From: JAIKWW01 sp052169645
GTDB lineage: Bacteria > Bacillota > Clostridia > Peptostreptococcales > Anaerovoracaceae
DNA length: 64,000 nucleotides
Assembly (NCBI GenBank): GCA_052169645.1
Contig: JBQNCA010000002.1
Location: forward strand, 62,001-126,000
Direction: 5' to 3'
Part shown: positions 50,706-59,012 of the stretch, in pieces
Layout: every line of letters starts with the position of its first letter
Position numbering within the stretch: the stretch's first letter is position 1
Notes under the pieces: generated by a model
Seen by the model: the letters and a program-made list of their open reading frames with translations, nothing else
What the model was told of the DNA's origin: nothing
Database searches by the model: none
Program-made: the position numbers and the translations under genes

Positions 50706-51227
50706 ATCATTCTCTCCTCTCTTAAAATAATTAAGATGAAAAAATCCTTTCTGAAATGCTATAAAATATGCTTAAAATAAAATTATTTTCTTTTAAAAAT
50801 ACAGCACATCATATTACTTTCTACGCATATAATAATATTGTCAAGTTACAATATAGTTATATCTCATACCCCTAATTTAAGGGGGATGTAAGCGTAAATT
50901 CGTAATTAAAAACTATTTAAACATTGGTTTTTAACCTTTATACAGCTTTTCGGCAGACAATCATATCCATAAAAATATCCGGTTTTTTAATAAAATAATT
51001 TACAATTTTTTCTTCGGTGTTTTGATATGTGAAAATTTAATGTATATATGAGGGTAATATAAATACGGCTTGATTGATGATTCTCTTCGTAGAGTGCAAA
51101 GGAACTGAAATAAAATAACGCTCACTAAGATTATGCCCTCTATAGCAATATAGAGGGTCTTATTTTTTGCATATAGACCCGTTTTTTGCCGTTTTATGGT
51201 ATTTTTGCCTTTGTGAAAAACACCAAT
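50706..51227. other. Intergenic region between LPXTG gene and tRNA operon
   Basis: No protein gene seen. It holds a CCCCT/AGGGG imperfect inverted repeat near 50869-50884 and a possible small RNA (51050-51168) on the plus strand. Confidence 0.5.
51050..51168 (+). ncRNA. Candidate small RNA with intrinsic terminator
   Basis: The perfect hairpin CCCTCTATA-GCAA-TATAGAGGG (51136-51157) followed by TCTTATTTTTT is a proper plus-strand terminator, yet no plus-strand gene precedes it. A TTGATA with TATATG 17 bases on (near 51024-51052) could start an RNA of about 110 bases containing a CTCT-TCGT-AGAG hairpin. No known family recognised. Confidence 0.3.
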
Positions 51228-51258
51228 AAAAAAGCCTTGCAACGTTAAAATTGCAAGG
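51228..51258 (-). terminator. Terminator of the tRNA operon
   Basis: CCTTGCAA (51235-51242) pairs with TTGCAAGG (51251-51258); CTTTTTT follows on the minus strand. Confidence 0.88.
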
Positions 51259-51267
51259 TTTCACTTC

Positions 51268-51341
51268 TGGAGGCGACACCCGGATTTGAACCGGGGATAG
51301 AGGTTTTGCAGACCTATGCCTTACCACTTGGCTATGTCGCC
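51268..51341 (-). tRNA. tRNA-Cys (anticodon GCA)
   Basis: Acceptor GGCGACA/TGTCGCC, loop CTGCAAA with GCA, encoded CCA. Last of six tRNAs in the operon. Confidence 0.95.
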
Positions 51342-51416
51342 ATATTATTTTTAATCGATGAGCTTAGGCTCAAAATCAGCAGACAGCTATGCACAAAAAG
51401 CCAAAGTCTCATAAAA

Positions 51417-51491
51417 TGGCAGGGGTAGTAGGATTCGAACCTACGCATCATGGAATCAGAATCCATTGCCTTACCACTTGGCTATACCCCT
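51417..51491 (-). tRNA. tRNA-Gln (anticodon CTG)
   Basis: Acceptor AGGGGTA/TACCCCT, T-arm GTAGGTTCGAATCCTAC, encoded CCA. The loop TTCTGAT gives CTG, reading CAG only. Confidence 0.93.
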
Positions 51492-51555
51492 ACGTTTCAA
51501 ATATTAAATTTTCAATCCGATATACAAATCAAAGCAAAAAACATATATTGTCATA

Positions 51556-51632
51556 TGGGGTGGATGGTGGGATTCGAACCCACGTATACAGGAGCCACAA
51601 CCCTGGGTCTTAACCGCTTGACGACACCCACC
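51556..51632 (-). tRNA. tRNA-His (anticodon GTG)
   Basis: Acceptor GTGGGTG/CATCCAC with an encoded G at -1 opposite discriminator C, the histidine identity mark; loop TTGTGGC; encoded CCA. Confidence 0.95.
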
Positions 51633-51642
51633 ATATAATAAT

Positions 51643-51719
51643 TGGCGATCCGGAACGGGCTCGAACCGTCGACCTCCAGCGTGACAGGCTGGCATTCTAA
51701 CCAACTGAACTACCGGACC
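51643..51719 (-). tRNA. tRNA-Asp (anticodon GTC)
   Basis: Acceptor GGTCCGG/CCGGATC, loop CTGTCAC with GTC, discriminator G, encoded CCA. Confidence 0.95.
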
Positions 51720-51750
51720 GCATATTCTCTCTGAATCCGTATAAACGGAA

Positions 51751-51826
51751 TGGTGGGCGCTATAGGGCTCGAACCTATGACCTCCTGCTTGTAAGGCAGA
51801 TGCTCTCCCAGCTGAGCTAAGCGCCC
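51751..51826 (-). tRNA. tRNA-Val (anticodon TAC)
   Basis: Acceptor GGGCGCT/AGCGCCC, loop TTACAAG with TAC, encoded CCA. Confidence 0.95.
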
Positions 51827-51831
51827 GTATG

Positions 51832-51908
51832 TGGTAGCGGGAATAGGGATCGAACCTACGACCTTCCGGGTATGAACCGGACGCTCTAGCCAGCTGAGCT
51901 ATCTCGCC
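51832..51908 (-). tRNA. tRNA-Met (anticodon CAT)
   Basis: Loop TTCATAC with CAT, D-arm AGCTCAGCTGGCTAGAGC, encoded CCA. The acceptor (GGCGAGA/TCCCGCT) shows one A-C mismatch and one G-T. The body looks like elongator Met; a lysidine-modified Ile tRNA cannot be fully excluded. First of the six-gene operon. Confidence 0.88.
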
Positions 51909-51961
51909 ACATTGCATTTTTCAGAATATAGCTACTGTTCCGAAAAACACGTTCGTTTGAT

Positions 51962-51990
51962 ATATTAACATTCCATAAGCCTTATGTCAA
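51962..51990 (-). promoter_or_regulatory. Promoter of the tRNA operon
   Basis: On the minus strand TTGACA and TAATAT are 17 bases apart, about 50 bases before tRNA-Met. Confidence 0.8.
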
Positions 51991-52369
51991 TGATTTTATT
52001 CTGAAAATAAAAACTTTTCATGAAAGCTTATGCACTGAATTTCAACCCTTTTTAACAGGGCATTATTTATAATACACTATCTTATATGCCTTTGCAATCC
52101 ATATTTTGCTTATATGCGATTATTTTTCTTTCTTAACCGTCAAGACATTTATAATGCTTCTTATACAAGTAAATCTTGGCAATTCCTCTCCCTACCTATA
52201 TAATTAAGATGTAATATTCTTATATGCCGGCGTTATCTTTCGGCATTATTTATACATAAAGCATTTCGCTTATATACCGTAAAAAATATTACGATGAAGT
52301 TGTTTTTTAATATATGTAACTTCATAAATGACGAATATTTCCATAGATAAATAAAGGAGCTTTTCAAAT
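51991..52369. other. Intergenic region upstream of moxR-like gene
   Basis: No gene. A TGCCG/CGGCA hairpin is at about 52225-52244. ATGAAGTT (52294-52301) and AACTTCAT (52318-52325) form an inverted repeat 45 bases before the moxR-like start, a possible operator. Confidence 0.45.
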
Positions 52370-53194
52370 ATGATAAAGAGTTTTAAAGAAAGTACAAAAT
52401 ATGTTTCCTCTCCTGAGCTTATGAATTCAGTTAACATTTCAATGGCTTTGAAAAAGCCTCTGCTCATAAAAGGTGAACCGGGTACGGGAAAAACAATGCT
52501 TGCGGAAGCCATAGCCGAATCTCTCGGCATGGAACTCAAAATTTGGAGTATAAAGTCCACAACAAAGGCTCATGAAGGACTTTATGTATACGATACCGTC
52601 CAGAGATTGTACGACAGCCAATTCGGAGAGGCTGGTGTTGACGATATCCGCAAATACATAAAACTCGGAAAAATGGGGGAAGCCTTTTCATCAAACGATC
52701 AAGTTGTCCTTCTGATAGATGAAATTGACAAAGCCGATTTGGAATTTCCGAATGACCTGCTTTGGGAGCTTGATAAAATGGAGTTCTATATAAATGAAAC
52801 AAAAGAAACAATCTCTGCAAAGCACAGACCTATAGTTATAATCACTTCAAATGCCGAAAAGGAGCTCCCCGATGCATTTCTGCGTCGCTGCATTTTCCAT
52901 TACATAGAATTCCCTAATGCAGAGAAAATGTCCGAAATTGTCGATGTCCATTATCCTGAAATCAAAAAAACTCTTGTGGGGCAGGCAATGCAAGCATTTT
53001 ACTGGATTCGTTCCATGCCTGATGTTCAGAAAAAGCCAAGCACATCCGAACTTCTTGATTGGTTGCAGGCTCTCGTACTCGGCGGCATCGATGAAAATGA
53101 AATTCAAAAGAGCTTTCCTTTTATAGGGACTCTTCTCAAGAAAAATCAGGATATAGACACCTTCAATAATCATCGCCGCAGAGGGCGTTTCTAA
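52370..53194 (+). CDS. MoxR-type AAA+ ATPase
   Basis: 274 residues. Walker A GEPGTGKT (35-42), Walker B VVLLIDEIDKAD near 107-118, sensor 1 PIVIITSNAEKELPDAFLRRC. MoxR proteins act as chaperones with VWA partners, often for metal insertion or enzyme activation. The VWA gene follows after 11 bases with its own AAGGAG site, so the two form one operon. The client protein is not apparent nearby. SD AAAGGAGC before the ATG. Confidence 0.92.
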   Translation: MIKSFKESTKYVSSPELMNSVNISMALKKPLLIKGEPGTGKTMLAEAIAESLGMELKIWSIKSTTKAHEGLYVYDTVQRLYDSQFGEAGVDDIRKYIKLGKMGEAFSSNDQVVLLIDEIDKADLEFPNDLLWELDKMEFYINETKETISAKHRPIVIITSNAEKELPDAFLRRCIFHYIEFPNAEKMSEIVDVHYPEIKKTLVGQAMQAFYWIRSMPDVQKKPSTSELLDWLQALVLGGIDENEIQKSFPFIGTLLKKNQDIDTFNNHRRRGRF

Positions 53195-53205
53195 GGAGTA
53201 GTAAT

Positions 53206-54411
53206 ATGCTGATCCAATTTTTCTATCTGCTCAGACAAAGAGGCTTAAAGATTTCCTTAAATGAATGGATGTCTTTAATGGATGCTCTGCAGCAGGGTCT
53301 CGCACAGTCAAGCCTCACGGGATTCTACTATTTGTGCAGAGCTGTGCTCATAAAAAGTGAAGCTGATTACGACAAATTTGACATGGCATTTGCCGAATTT
53401 TTCAAAGGTGTGAAAACTCCGGAGGAAATTCCGGAGGAGGTATGGGATTGGCTTGATAAGGATCTCGGTGCAGATGCTGAAATGACAAAGCGAATGCTTC
53501 AGAACCTGAATCTCCCCGAATATGATTTTGAGGAACTTCAAAGAATGCTTGAGGAACGTCTCAAGGAACAGAAAGAGGAACACCATGGCGGCGGCTACTG
53601 GATAGGTACAGGCGGTACTTCGCCATTCGGACATGGCGGCTACAATCCGGCAGGCATCCGCATAGGAGGCGAAAGCAGACATCGCTCGGCTCTGCAGGTT
53701 GCAGGCGAAAGAAATTTTCGTGATTTCAGAGATGATAATATTTTGGATATACGCAGCTTCCAAATGGCATTCAGAAAGCTGCGTCAATTTTCTTCAAAAA
53801 ATGACGGTCCCCGTTCAGAATTGGATGTTGAAAAGACCATTCAGGAAACCTGTGACAATGCAGGACATTTAAAGCTGGTATTCGACCGCCCGCGCAAAAA
53901 TACGGTCAAGGTGCTGCTGCTGTTCGATTCCGCAGGCTCCATGTCCTCGTACAGCGAGCTGTGCAGTCAGCTTTTTCAGGCTGCTCACAAGTCCAATCAT
54001 TTCAAAACCCTGAAGGTTTATTATTTCCACAATTGCATGTACCAGCAGCTCTTTACCGATCCCAGCTGCAACAGACGCCGCACCGTACCTACGGATTGGA
54101 TATTTAAAAACATGGACAGTGAATATAAGGTCATCATAGTCGGAGACGGCACCATGGCTCCCTCTGAGCTGACCGTTGCAGGAGGAGCATCATCCATGTC
54201 ATTTTATAATCCCGAGCCGGGCATAATCTGGATACGCCGCTTCAGACAGCATTATCCTCATATAGTATGGCTCAATCCTATTCCTCAAAGAGATTGGAAT
54301 TTCGTTTACGGTCACAGATCCTTGAGCATGATAAGAAATGAACTTCCGATGTTTGAGCTTTCGCTCAGCGGGCTTGACGCAGCTATAAAGAAGCTGCTTG
54401 TAAACCGATAG
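53206..54411 (+). CDS. VWA (CoxE-like) protein, MoxR partner
   Basis: 401 residues. The N-terminal 120 residues are helical, a Gly/His-rich linker follows (HHGGGYWIGTGGTSPFGHGGY, near 126-146), then the VWA domain from about 230. The MIDAS motif is FDSAGSM (Asp241, Ala243, Ser245): the middle Ser of DxSxS is Ala, so metal binding may be altered. IVGDGTMAPSEL supplies a later Asp. It works with the MoxR-like ATPase in the cytosol, client unknown. Its stop is three bases from the convergent proC stop. Confidence 0.9.
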   Translation: MLIQFFYLLRQRGLKISLNEWMSLMDALQQGLAQSSLTGFYYLCRAVLIKSEADYDKFDMAFAEFFKGVKTPEEIPEEVWDWLDKDLGADAEMTKRMLQNLNLPEYDFEELQRMLEERLKEQKEEHHGGGYWIGTGGTSPFGHGGYNPAGIRIGGESRHRSALQVAGERNFRDFRDDNILDIRSFQMAFRKLRQFSSKNDGPRSELDVEKTIQETCDNAGHLKLVFDRPRKNTVKVLLLFDSAGSMSSYSELCSQLFQAAHKSNHFKTLKVYYFHNCMYQQLFTDPSCNRRRTVPTDWIFKNMDSEYKVIIVGDGTMAPSELTVAGGASSMSFYNPEPGIIWIRRFRQHYPHIVWLNPIPQRDWNFVYGHRSLSMIRNELPMFELSLSGLDAAIKKLLVNR

Positions 54412-54414
54412 TTT

Positions 54415-55221
54415 TTACATGGCGGCGGATTTTTCACTCGCCGCTATGACAGCTTCCATCACTGCACTGCGAAAAGCTCTGTCCTCCAGAACCCTGACTC
54501 CCGTTATCGTAGTTCCTCCAGGTGAGCAGACCTCATCTTTAAGCTTTCCGGGACTCTTACCGCTGTCCAAAACCATACGAGCGGCTCCCAACACCGTCTG
54601 AGCTGCAAATTCTATCGCCTTTTCCCTCGGCAAGCCGCTCATCACAGCGCCGTCGGCAAGAGCTTCCATAAATATATATGCAAAAGCGGGACCGCTGCCT
54701 GAAAGCCCTGTAACAGCATCCATCAGAGCTTCGGGAATAACCGAAGCTCTGCCTGTTGCACCGAAAATTTCCAATGCTTTTTGCATATGTTCATCGTTTA
54801 CAGCTTCACTTCCGGCAAGTGCAGTCATTCCTTCCCCGACTGCTGCGGGCATATTCGGCATAGCTCTTATCACAAGGCTCTTACCGTATGCCCCGTTTCC
54901 CAAAGCCTCCGTCAAACGCTTTATAGTCATTCCTGCAACTATTGATATTATGAGCTTCTTCCCGTCGGAAACGAGCGGTGCTATTTCCGCCGTTACATTT
55001 CCGGCATCCTTCGGTTTTACCGCAATCACAATAACATCACAGGCTTCCGCTAAAATCATCGTATCCCGAGCAATCATGATTCCGTATTCAGCCTTAAACC
55101 TCTGTAATACATCCGGATTATGTCCGCACACCATAACATCATGCGGCTTTGCGCCCGATGCAATATAGCCTTTTATGACAGCTGAACCCATATTGCCCGC
55201 ACCTATTACTCCAAGCTTCAT
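54415..55221 (-). CDS. proC: Pyrroline-5-carboxylate reductase
   Basis: 268 residues. NADPH-binding GVIGAGNMGSAVIKGY at the N-terminus, IRAMPNMPAAVGEGMTAL in the middle, and the substrate signature ALMDAVTGLSGSGPAFAYIFMEAL to CSPGGTTITGVRVLE near the C-terminus. It makes proline from pyrroline-5-carboxylate. The seven-base gap to proB shows one operon. It ends the proA-purB-proB-proC run. Confidence 0.97.
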   Translation of the reverse strand: MKLGVIGAGNMGSAVIKGYIASGAKPHDVMVCGHNPDVLQRFKAEYGIMIARDTMILAEACDVIVIAVKPKDAGNVTAEIAPLVSDGKKLIISIVAGMTIKRLTEALGNGAYGKSLVIRAMPNMPAAVGEGMTALAGSEAVNDEHMQKALEIFGATGRASVIPEALMDAVTGLSGSGPAFAYIFMEALADGAVMSGLPREKAIEFAAQTVLGAARMVLDSGKSPGKLKDEVCSPGGTTITGVRVLEDRAFRSAVMEAVIAASEKSAAM

Positions 55222-55228
55222 ATCTCAC

Positions 55229-56032
55229 CTACTTTCCGAAAAATATGGTAGCCTTTTCTTCACCGTTTGCAAGTTTCCTTAAAATTCCCGGCTTGCGGCT
55301 GTTGGTCAAAAGCATATCTATGCCATAGGCGTTCACCATATTAGCAGCATGCAGCTTAGTCACCATACCTCCCGTTCCGAAGCTGCTCTTACCCTCGGTA
55401 TCTATTTCTCCGCTCAGCTTTTCAACATTCTCTACCGCTTCTATAAGTGAGGCATCGCTGTGGCTGTTGGGATCCTTATCGTATACACCGTCTATATCGC
55501 TCATGAGCACGAGCAAATCCGCATCCCACAATATAGCGGTAAGCGCACTCAAGGTATCATTATCACCTATACCGAATTCTTCAATGCTGACACTGTCATT
55601 TTCATTTATTATAGGAATAACATCTTCATCTACAAGAGTAAAAAGTACATTTCTTATATTAAGCTCTCTGTGATGATCTTCAAAATCATCTCGGGTAAGG
55701 AGAATTTGTCCCACATGTAAATCATATTCACCGAACAATTCTTTATAGGTATTCATCAATTCAACCTGCCCGATTGAGCAAAGAGCCTGTTTATAGTTTA
55801 TATCACCCTTTCGATGCCACTTATTTATAGCTGCAATCCCGCAAATGCCTGCTCCCGAAGACACGATCGTCACTTTCTTGCCCTCATGTATCAGATCTAT
55901 AAACTGAGCGACTATATCTCTCATCATTTCTTTATTTACTCTTCCGCTTTCATCGGAAATACTGTTGCTTCCAAGCTTTACCACTATCTTTTTAGCGTCT
56001 TTTATAGCCTGACTTACCGTTTTATTACTCAT
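55229..56032 (-). CDS. proB: Glutamate 5-kinase (short form)
   Basis: 267 residues of amino acid kinase fold: KIVVKLGSNSIS near residue 14, VSSGAGICG, PIINENDSVSIEE and LLVLMSDIDGVYDKDP. It lacks the C-terminal PUA domain of E. coli ProB, as in many Firmicutes. Start ATG 56032 is chosen; the longer frame to 56122 overlaps the end of purB and lacks a ribosome site. It makes gamma-glutamyl phosphate for ProA. Confidence 0.94.
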   Translation of the reverse strand: MSNKTVSQAIKDAKKIVVKLGSNSISDESGRVNKEMMRDIVAQFIDLIHEGKKVTIVSSGAGICGIAAINKWHRKGDINYKQALCSIGQVELMNTYKELFGEYDLHVGQILLTRDDFEDHHRELNIRNVLFTLVDEDVIPIINENDSVSIEEFGIGDNDTLSALTAILWDADLLVLMSDIDGVYDKDPNSHSDASLIEAVENVEKLSGEIDTEGKSSFGTGGMVTKLHAANMVNAYGIDMLLTNSRKPGILRKLANGEEKATIFFGK

Positions 56033-56097
56033 TAACCCTACCCATGATGTATTCTTAAGCATTTTGCTTATACAAAGAGCTTTAAAAGCAGCTTGCT

Positions 56098-57531
56098 TTA
56101 AACAATCAAATCCGCATCGCAACCCAAATATTCCCGATTTTCTTGGATTACAGGCTTGATATATTCATTGATAAACTCTGTGACCTGCTGTTCCGAACGA
56201 CCCGTATAATCCTCCGGATTTATGAGCTTCTCGACAGCTTCAAGACTGAGTCCGAACATTTCATCGGAAGCTATACGCTCAAGCAAATCATTAGGACGCC
56301 CGAATTCTTTTACCTGACGCCCCGCCTCCATGGAATGAACTCGTATACTTTCATGCAGTTCCTGTCTGTCACCGCCTTTTTTTACAGCTTCCATGATAAT
56401 ATTTTCAGTAGCCATAAACGGAATTTCACTCATTACATGGCTGCGTATAACCTCAGGATAAACCACAAATCCCGAGCATACATTTATGGCAATATCAAGA
56501 ACTGCATCCACCGCCATAAAGCTCTCCGGAAGTATGAGTCTGCGATTTGCAGAATCATCGAGAGTTCTTTCAAACCACTGTGTGGATGCGGTCTGAGATG
56601 CAGACATAACATTGCTCATAACATAACGTGACAAAGATGCGATACGCTCGCTTCTCATAGGATTTCTCTTATATGCCATAGCCGACGAGCCTATCTGATT
56701 CTTTTCAAAAGGTTCTTCGACTTCTTTCAAATGCTGCAAAAGTCGAATATCGTTTGTCATCTTGTGAGCACTCTGTGCTATGGAGCTTAGAATTGCAAGT
56801 ACTCTGAAATCTATCTTTCTGGTATATGTCTGACCTGAAACCGGAATTGATTTTTCAAAGCCCATTTTTTGTACTACGAGTTTATCCAGCTGCTTCACCT
56901 TTTCGTGATCCCCGTCAAACAGTTCAAGAAAGCTCGCCTGTGTTCCCGTAGTACCCTTTACTCCCAACAGCATAAGACGGTCTGTTTCAGCACAAACATC
57001 AAGATAATCAAAATAAAAATCCTGCATCCAAAGAGTAGCACGTTTGCCTACAGTGGTCAGCTGCGCAGGCTGAAAATGAGTAAAACCCAAGGTGGGCAGC
57101 GACTTATATTTTTCGGCAAAATTGCTGAGACGATACAGCAGATCCGCAAGCTTGTGCTTGATGATTATCAAGCCTTCCCTAAGCTGAATGAGATCCGTAT
57201 TGTCACCGACATATGCACTGGTTGCGCCGAGATGAATAATTCCCTTTGCCTTGGGACATTGCACTCCGTATGCATATACATGAGACATTACATCGTGGCG
57301 AACCTCTTTTTCACGAGCTTCCGCTACTTCATAATTGATATCGTCACGATGAGCTTTAAGCTCGTCTATCTGTTCCTGAGTTATGTTGAGTCCCAGTTCC
57401 TTTTCCGCCTCAGCCAGAGCTATCCAAAGCTTTCTCCATGTTGTAAATTTAGCATCCGGAGAAAACACCGCCGACATCTCCTTGCCGGTATATCTCTTTA
57501 TAAGCGGATTTTCATATCTGTCTCTACTCAA
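56098..57531 (-). CDS. purB: Adenylosuccinate lyase
   Basis: 477 residues, the longer PurB type. Signature SSAMAYKRNPMRSERI (about 290-305), GFTHFQPAQLTTVGKRA near 150, and IHLGATSAYVGDNTDL near 103 match. It acts twice in purine synthesis (SAICAR and adenylosuccinate cleavage). It lies 12 bases after proA and 65 bases before proB on the same strand, so a purine gene is embedded in a proline operon. Confidence 0.96.
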   Translation of the reverse strand: MSRDRYENPLIKRYTGKEMSAVFSPDAKFTTWRKLWIALAEAEKELGLNITQEQIDELKAHRDDINYEVAEAREKEVRHDVMSHVYAYGVQCPKAKGIIHLGATSAYVGDNTDLIQLREGLIIIKHKLADLLYRLSNFAEKYKSLPTLGFTHFQPAQLTTVGKRATLWMQDFYFDYLDVCAETDRLMLLGVKGTTGTQASFLELFDGDHEKVKQLDKLVVQKMGFEKSIPVSGQTYTRKIDFRVLAILSSIAQSAHKMTNDIRLLQHLKEVEEPFEKNQIGSSAMAYKRNPMRSERIASLSRYVMSNVMSASQTASTQWFERTLDDSANRRLILPESFMAVDAVLDIAINVCSGFVVYPEVIRSHVMSEIPFMATENIIMEAVKKGGDRQELHESIRVHSMEAGRQVKEFGRPNDLLERIASDEMFGLSLEAVEKLINPEDYTGRSEQQVTEFINEYIKPVIQENREYLGCDADLIV

Positions 57532-57543
57532 ATTAACGACCTC

Positions 57544-58821
57544 CTAAATATCCTTAAAATTAAATTTTCTTCTTCCCTCTGCGTAATCACCGACTATATG
57601 ACCGTTACCGAACAGTTTGTATTTATAAGTCATAAGCCCTTCAAGACCTACAGGCCCTCGTGCATGCAGCTTGCCCGTGCTTATACCGACCTCCGCACCG
57701 AATCCGTATCTGAATCCGTCTGCAAATCTGGTGGAGCAATTCCTGTATACACCTGCAGAATCAACAAGCTTCATAAAATGCTCCGCTGCTTCGTCATCTT
57801 CCGTTATTATAGCATCTGTATGATGAGAGCCGTAATGATTGATATGCTCGACAGCCTCATCTATATCGTCAACTATCTTTGCCGAAATCACATAGTTCAA
57901 ATATTCCGTACTGAAATCCTCTTCGTTTGCTTCCTCACACGGCACTATCTTTCTGATATCGGCAGTTCCCCTAAGCTCAACAGCTGCAAGTTCAAATGAC
58001 TCTGCCAAACGTGGCATAAGCTTGTCTGCCGTTTCTCTGTGGACGAGCAAAGTTTCAGCCGCATTGCAGGCGGCAACATATTGAGTCTTGGCATCAAGAA
58101 TAATCCTGACAGCTTTGTCTATATCAATAGTTTTATCTGCATAAATATGGCAAATGCCGTCCGCATGTCCCATAACGGGGATTTTTGTGTTGTCCATAAT
58201 ATACTTAACAAACTCGTTTGATCCTCGAGGTATCAGCAAATCTACAGCTTCATCGCATTTCAACAGCTCATCTATATCATCATGAGTCTCCGCCAACATA
58301 AGGCTTCCCTCAGGCAATCCCGCCTCAAATGCAGCATTGCTTATGATGTCGAATAAAATTCTGTTTGTATTCAGAGCCTCGCTGCCGCCTTTAAGCACCG
58401 CACAGTTTCCGCTCTTTATGCAAAGTGTCGCAACCTGCACCATGGCATCCGGACGAGCTTCAAATATTACCCCTATCACACCTATCGGGCAAGTTTCTTT
58501 GTAAAGCTTCAAGCCTTCATCCAATTCTCTCGCTAAAATAGTACGGTTTAAAGGGTCAGGTAATTTTAAAAGAGATTCTATCCCTCCGAGTACCTCGTCC
58601 AGCTTGTTCTCATCAAATCCGAGACGCTTCATAACCGGAGGCGATATATTATTTTTTTCCGCCGCAGCAAGATCTTTATTATTTGCTGCAAATATTTTAT
58701 CCTTATTTTCGGTGAGCGCCTTTGATACCGCTATGAGAGCCGCATTTCTCACATCCGCTCCGACAGAAGCGACGAGAGGACTCACAACTTTCATTTTAAA
58801 TATTTTTTCTCTTATATCCAT
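57544..58821 (-). CDS. proA: Gamma-glutamyl phosphate reductase
   Basis: 425 residues of the aldehyde dehydrogenase superfamily. CPIGVIGVIFEARPDAMVQVA near 107, KGGSEALNTNR, and the catalytic-Cys block AACNAAETLLVHRE near 255. It reduces gamma-glutamyl phosphate to glutamate semialdehyde with NADPH. ATG 58821 has GGAG six bases upstream; the ORF's earlier ATG adds 24 residues without support. First gene of the pro-purB operon. Confidence 0.96.
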   Translation of the reverse strand: MDIREKIFKMKVVSPLVASVGADVRNAALIAVSKALTENKDKIFAANNKDLAAAEKNNISPPVMKRLGFDENKLDEVLGGIESLLKLPDPLNRTILARELDEGLKLYKETCPIGVIGVIFEARPDAMVQVATLCIKSGNCAVLKGGSEALNTNRILFDIISNAAFEAGLPEGSLMLAETHDDIDELLKCDEAVDLLIPRGSNEFVKYIMDNTKIPVMGHADGICHIYADKTIDIDKAVRIILDAKTQYVAACNAAETLLVHRETADKLMPRLAESFELAAVELRGTADIRKIVPCEEANEEDFSTEYLNYVISAKIVDDIDEAVEHINHYGSHHTDAIITEDDEAAEHFMKLVDSAGVYRNCSTRFADGFRYGFGAEVGISTGKLHARGPVGLEGLMTYKYKLFGNGHIVGDYAEGRRKFNFKDI

Positions 58822-59012
58822 AATTTTCTCCAGATACGTCACCGCCTCGTTTTTCAAAAGTTTCTTAATATATATGAATGAATTATACCACAATCACAAT
58901 GCAACGGTTCCTCACATACAATGCTACAAACATTAAAACAATTTTTACAAATTGAAATATTAAAATATTCCAAACGAAATCCTTTACCGTATGGCGGCAA
59001 TATTTATAATCA

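Noticed and set aside
55967..56122. Longer ProB starting inside purB
   Set aside because: The extension has no ribosome site and is unlike the ProB N-terminus; ATG 56032 fits the family.
57000..57999. Long plus-strand frames opposite purB and proA
   Set aside because: They are antisense shadows of well-conserved enzymes, with no family features.
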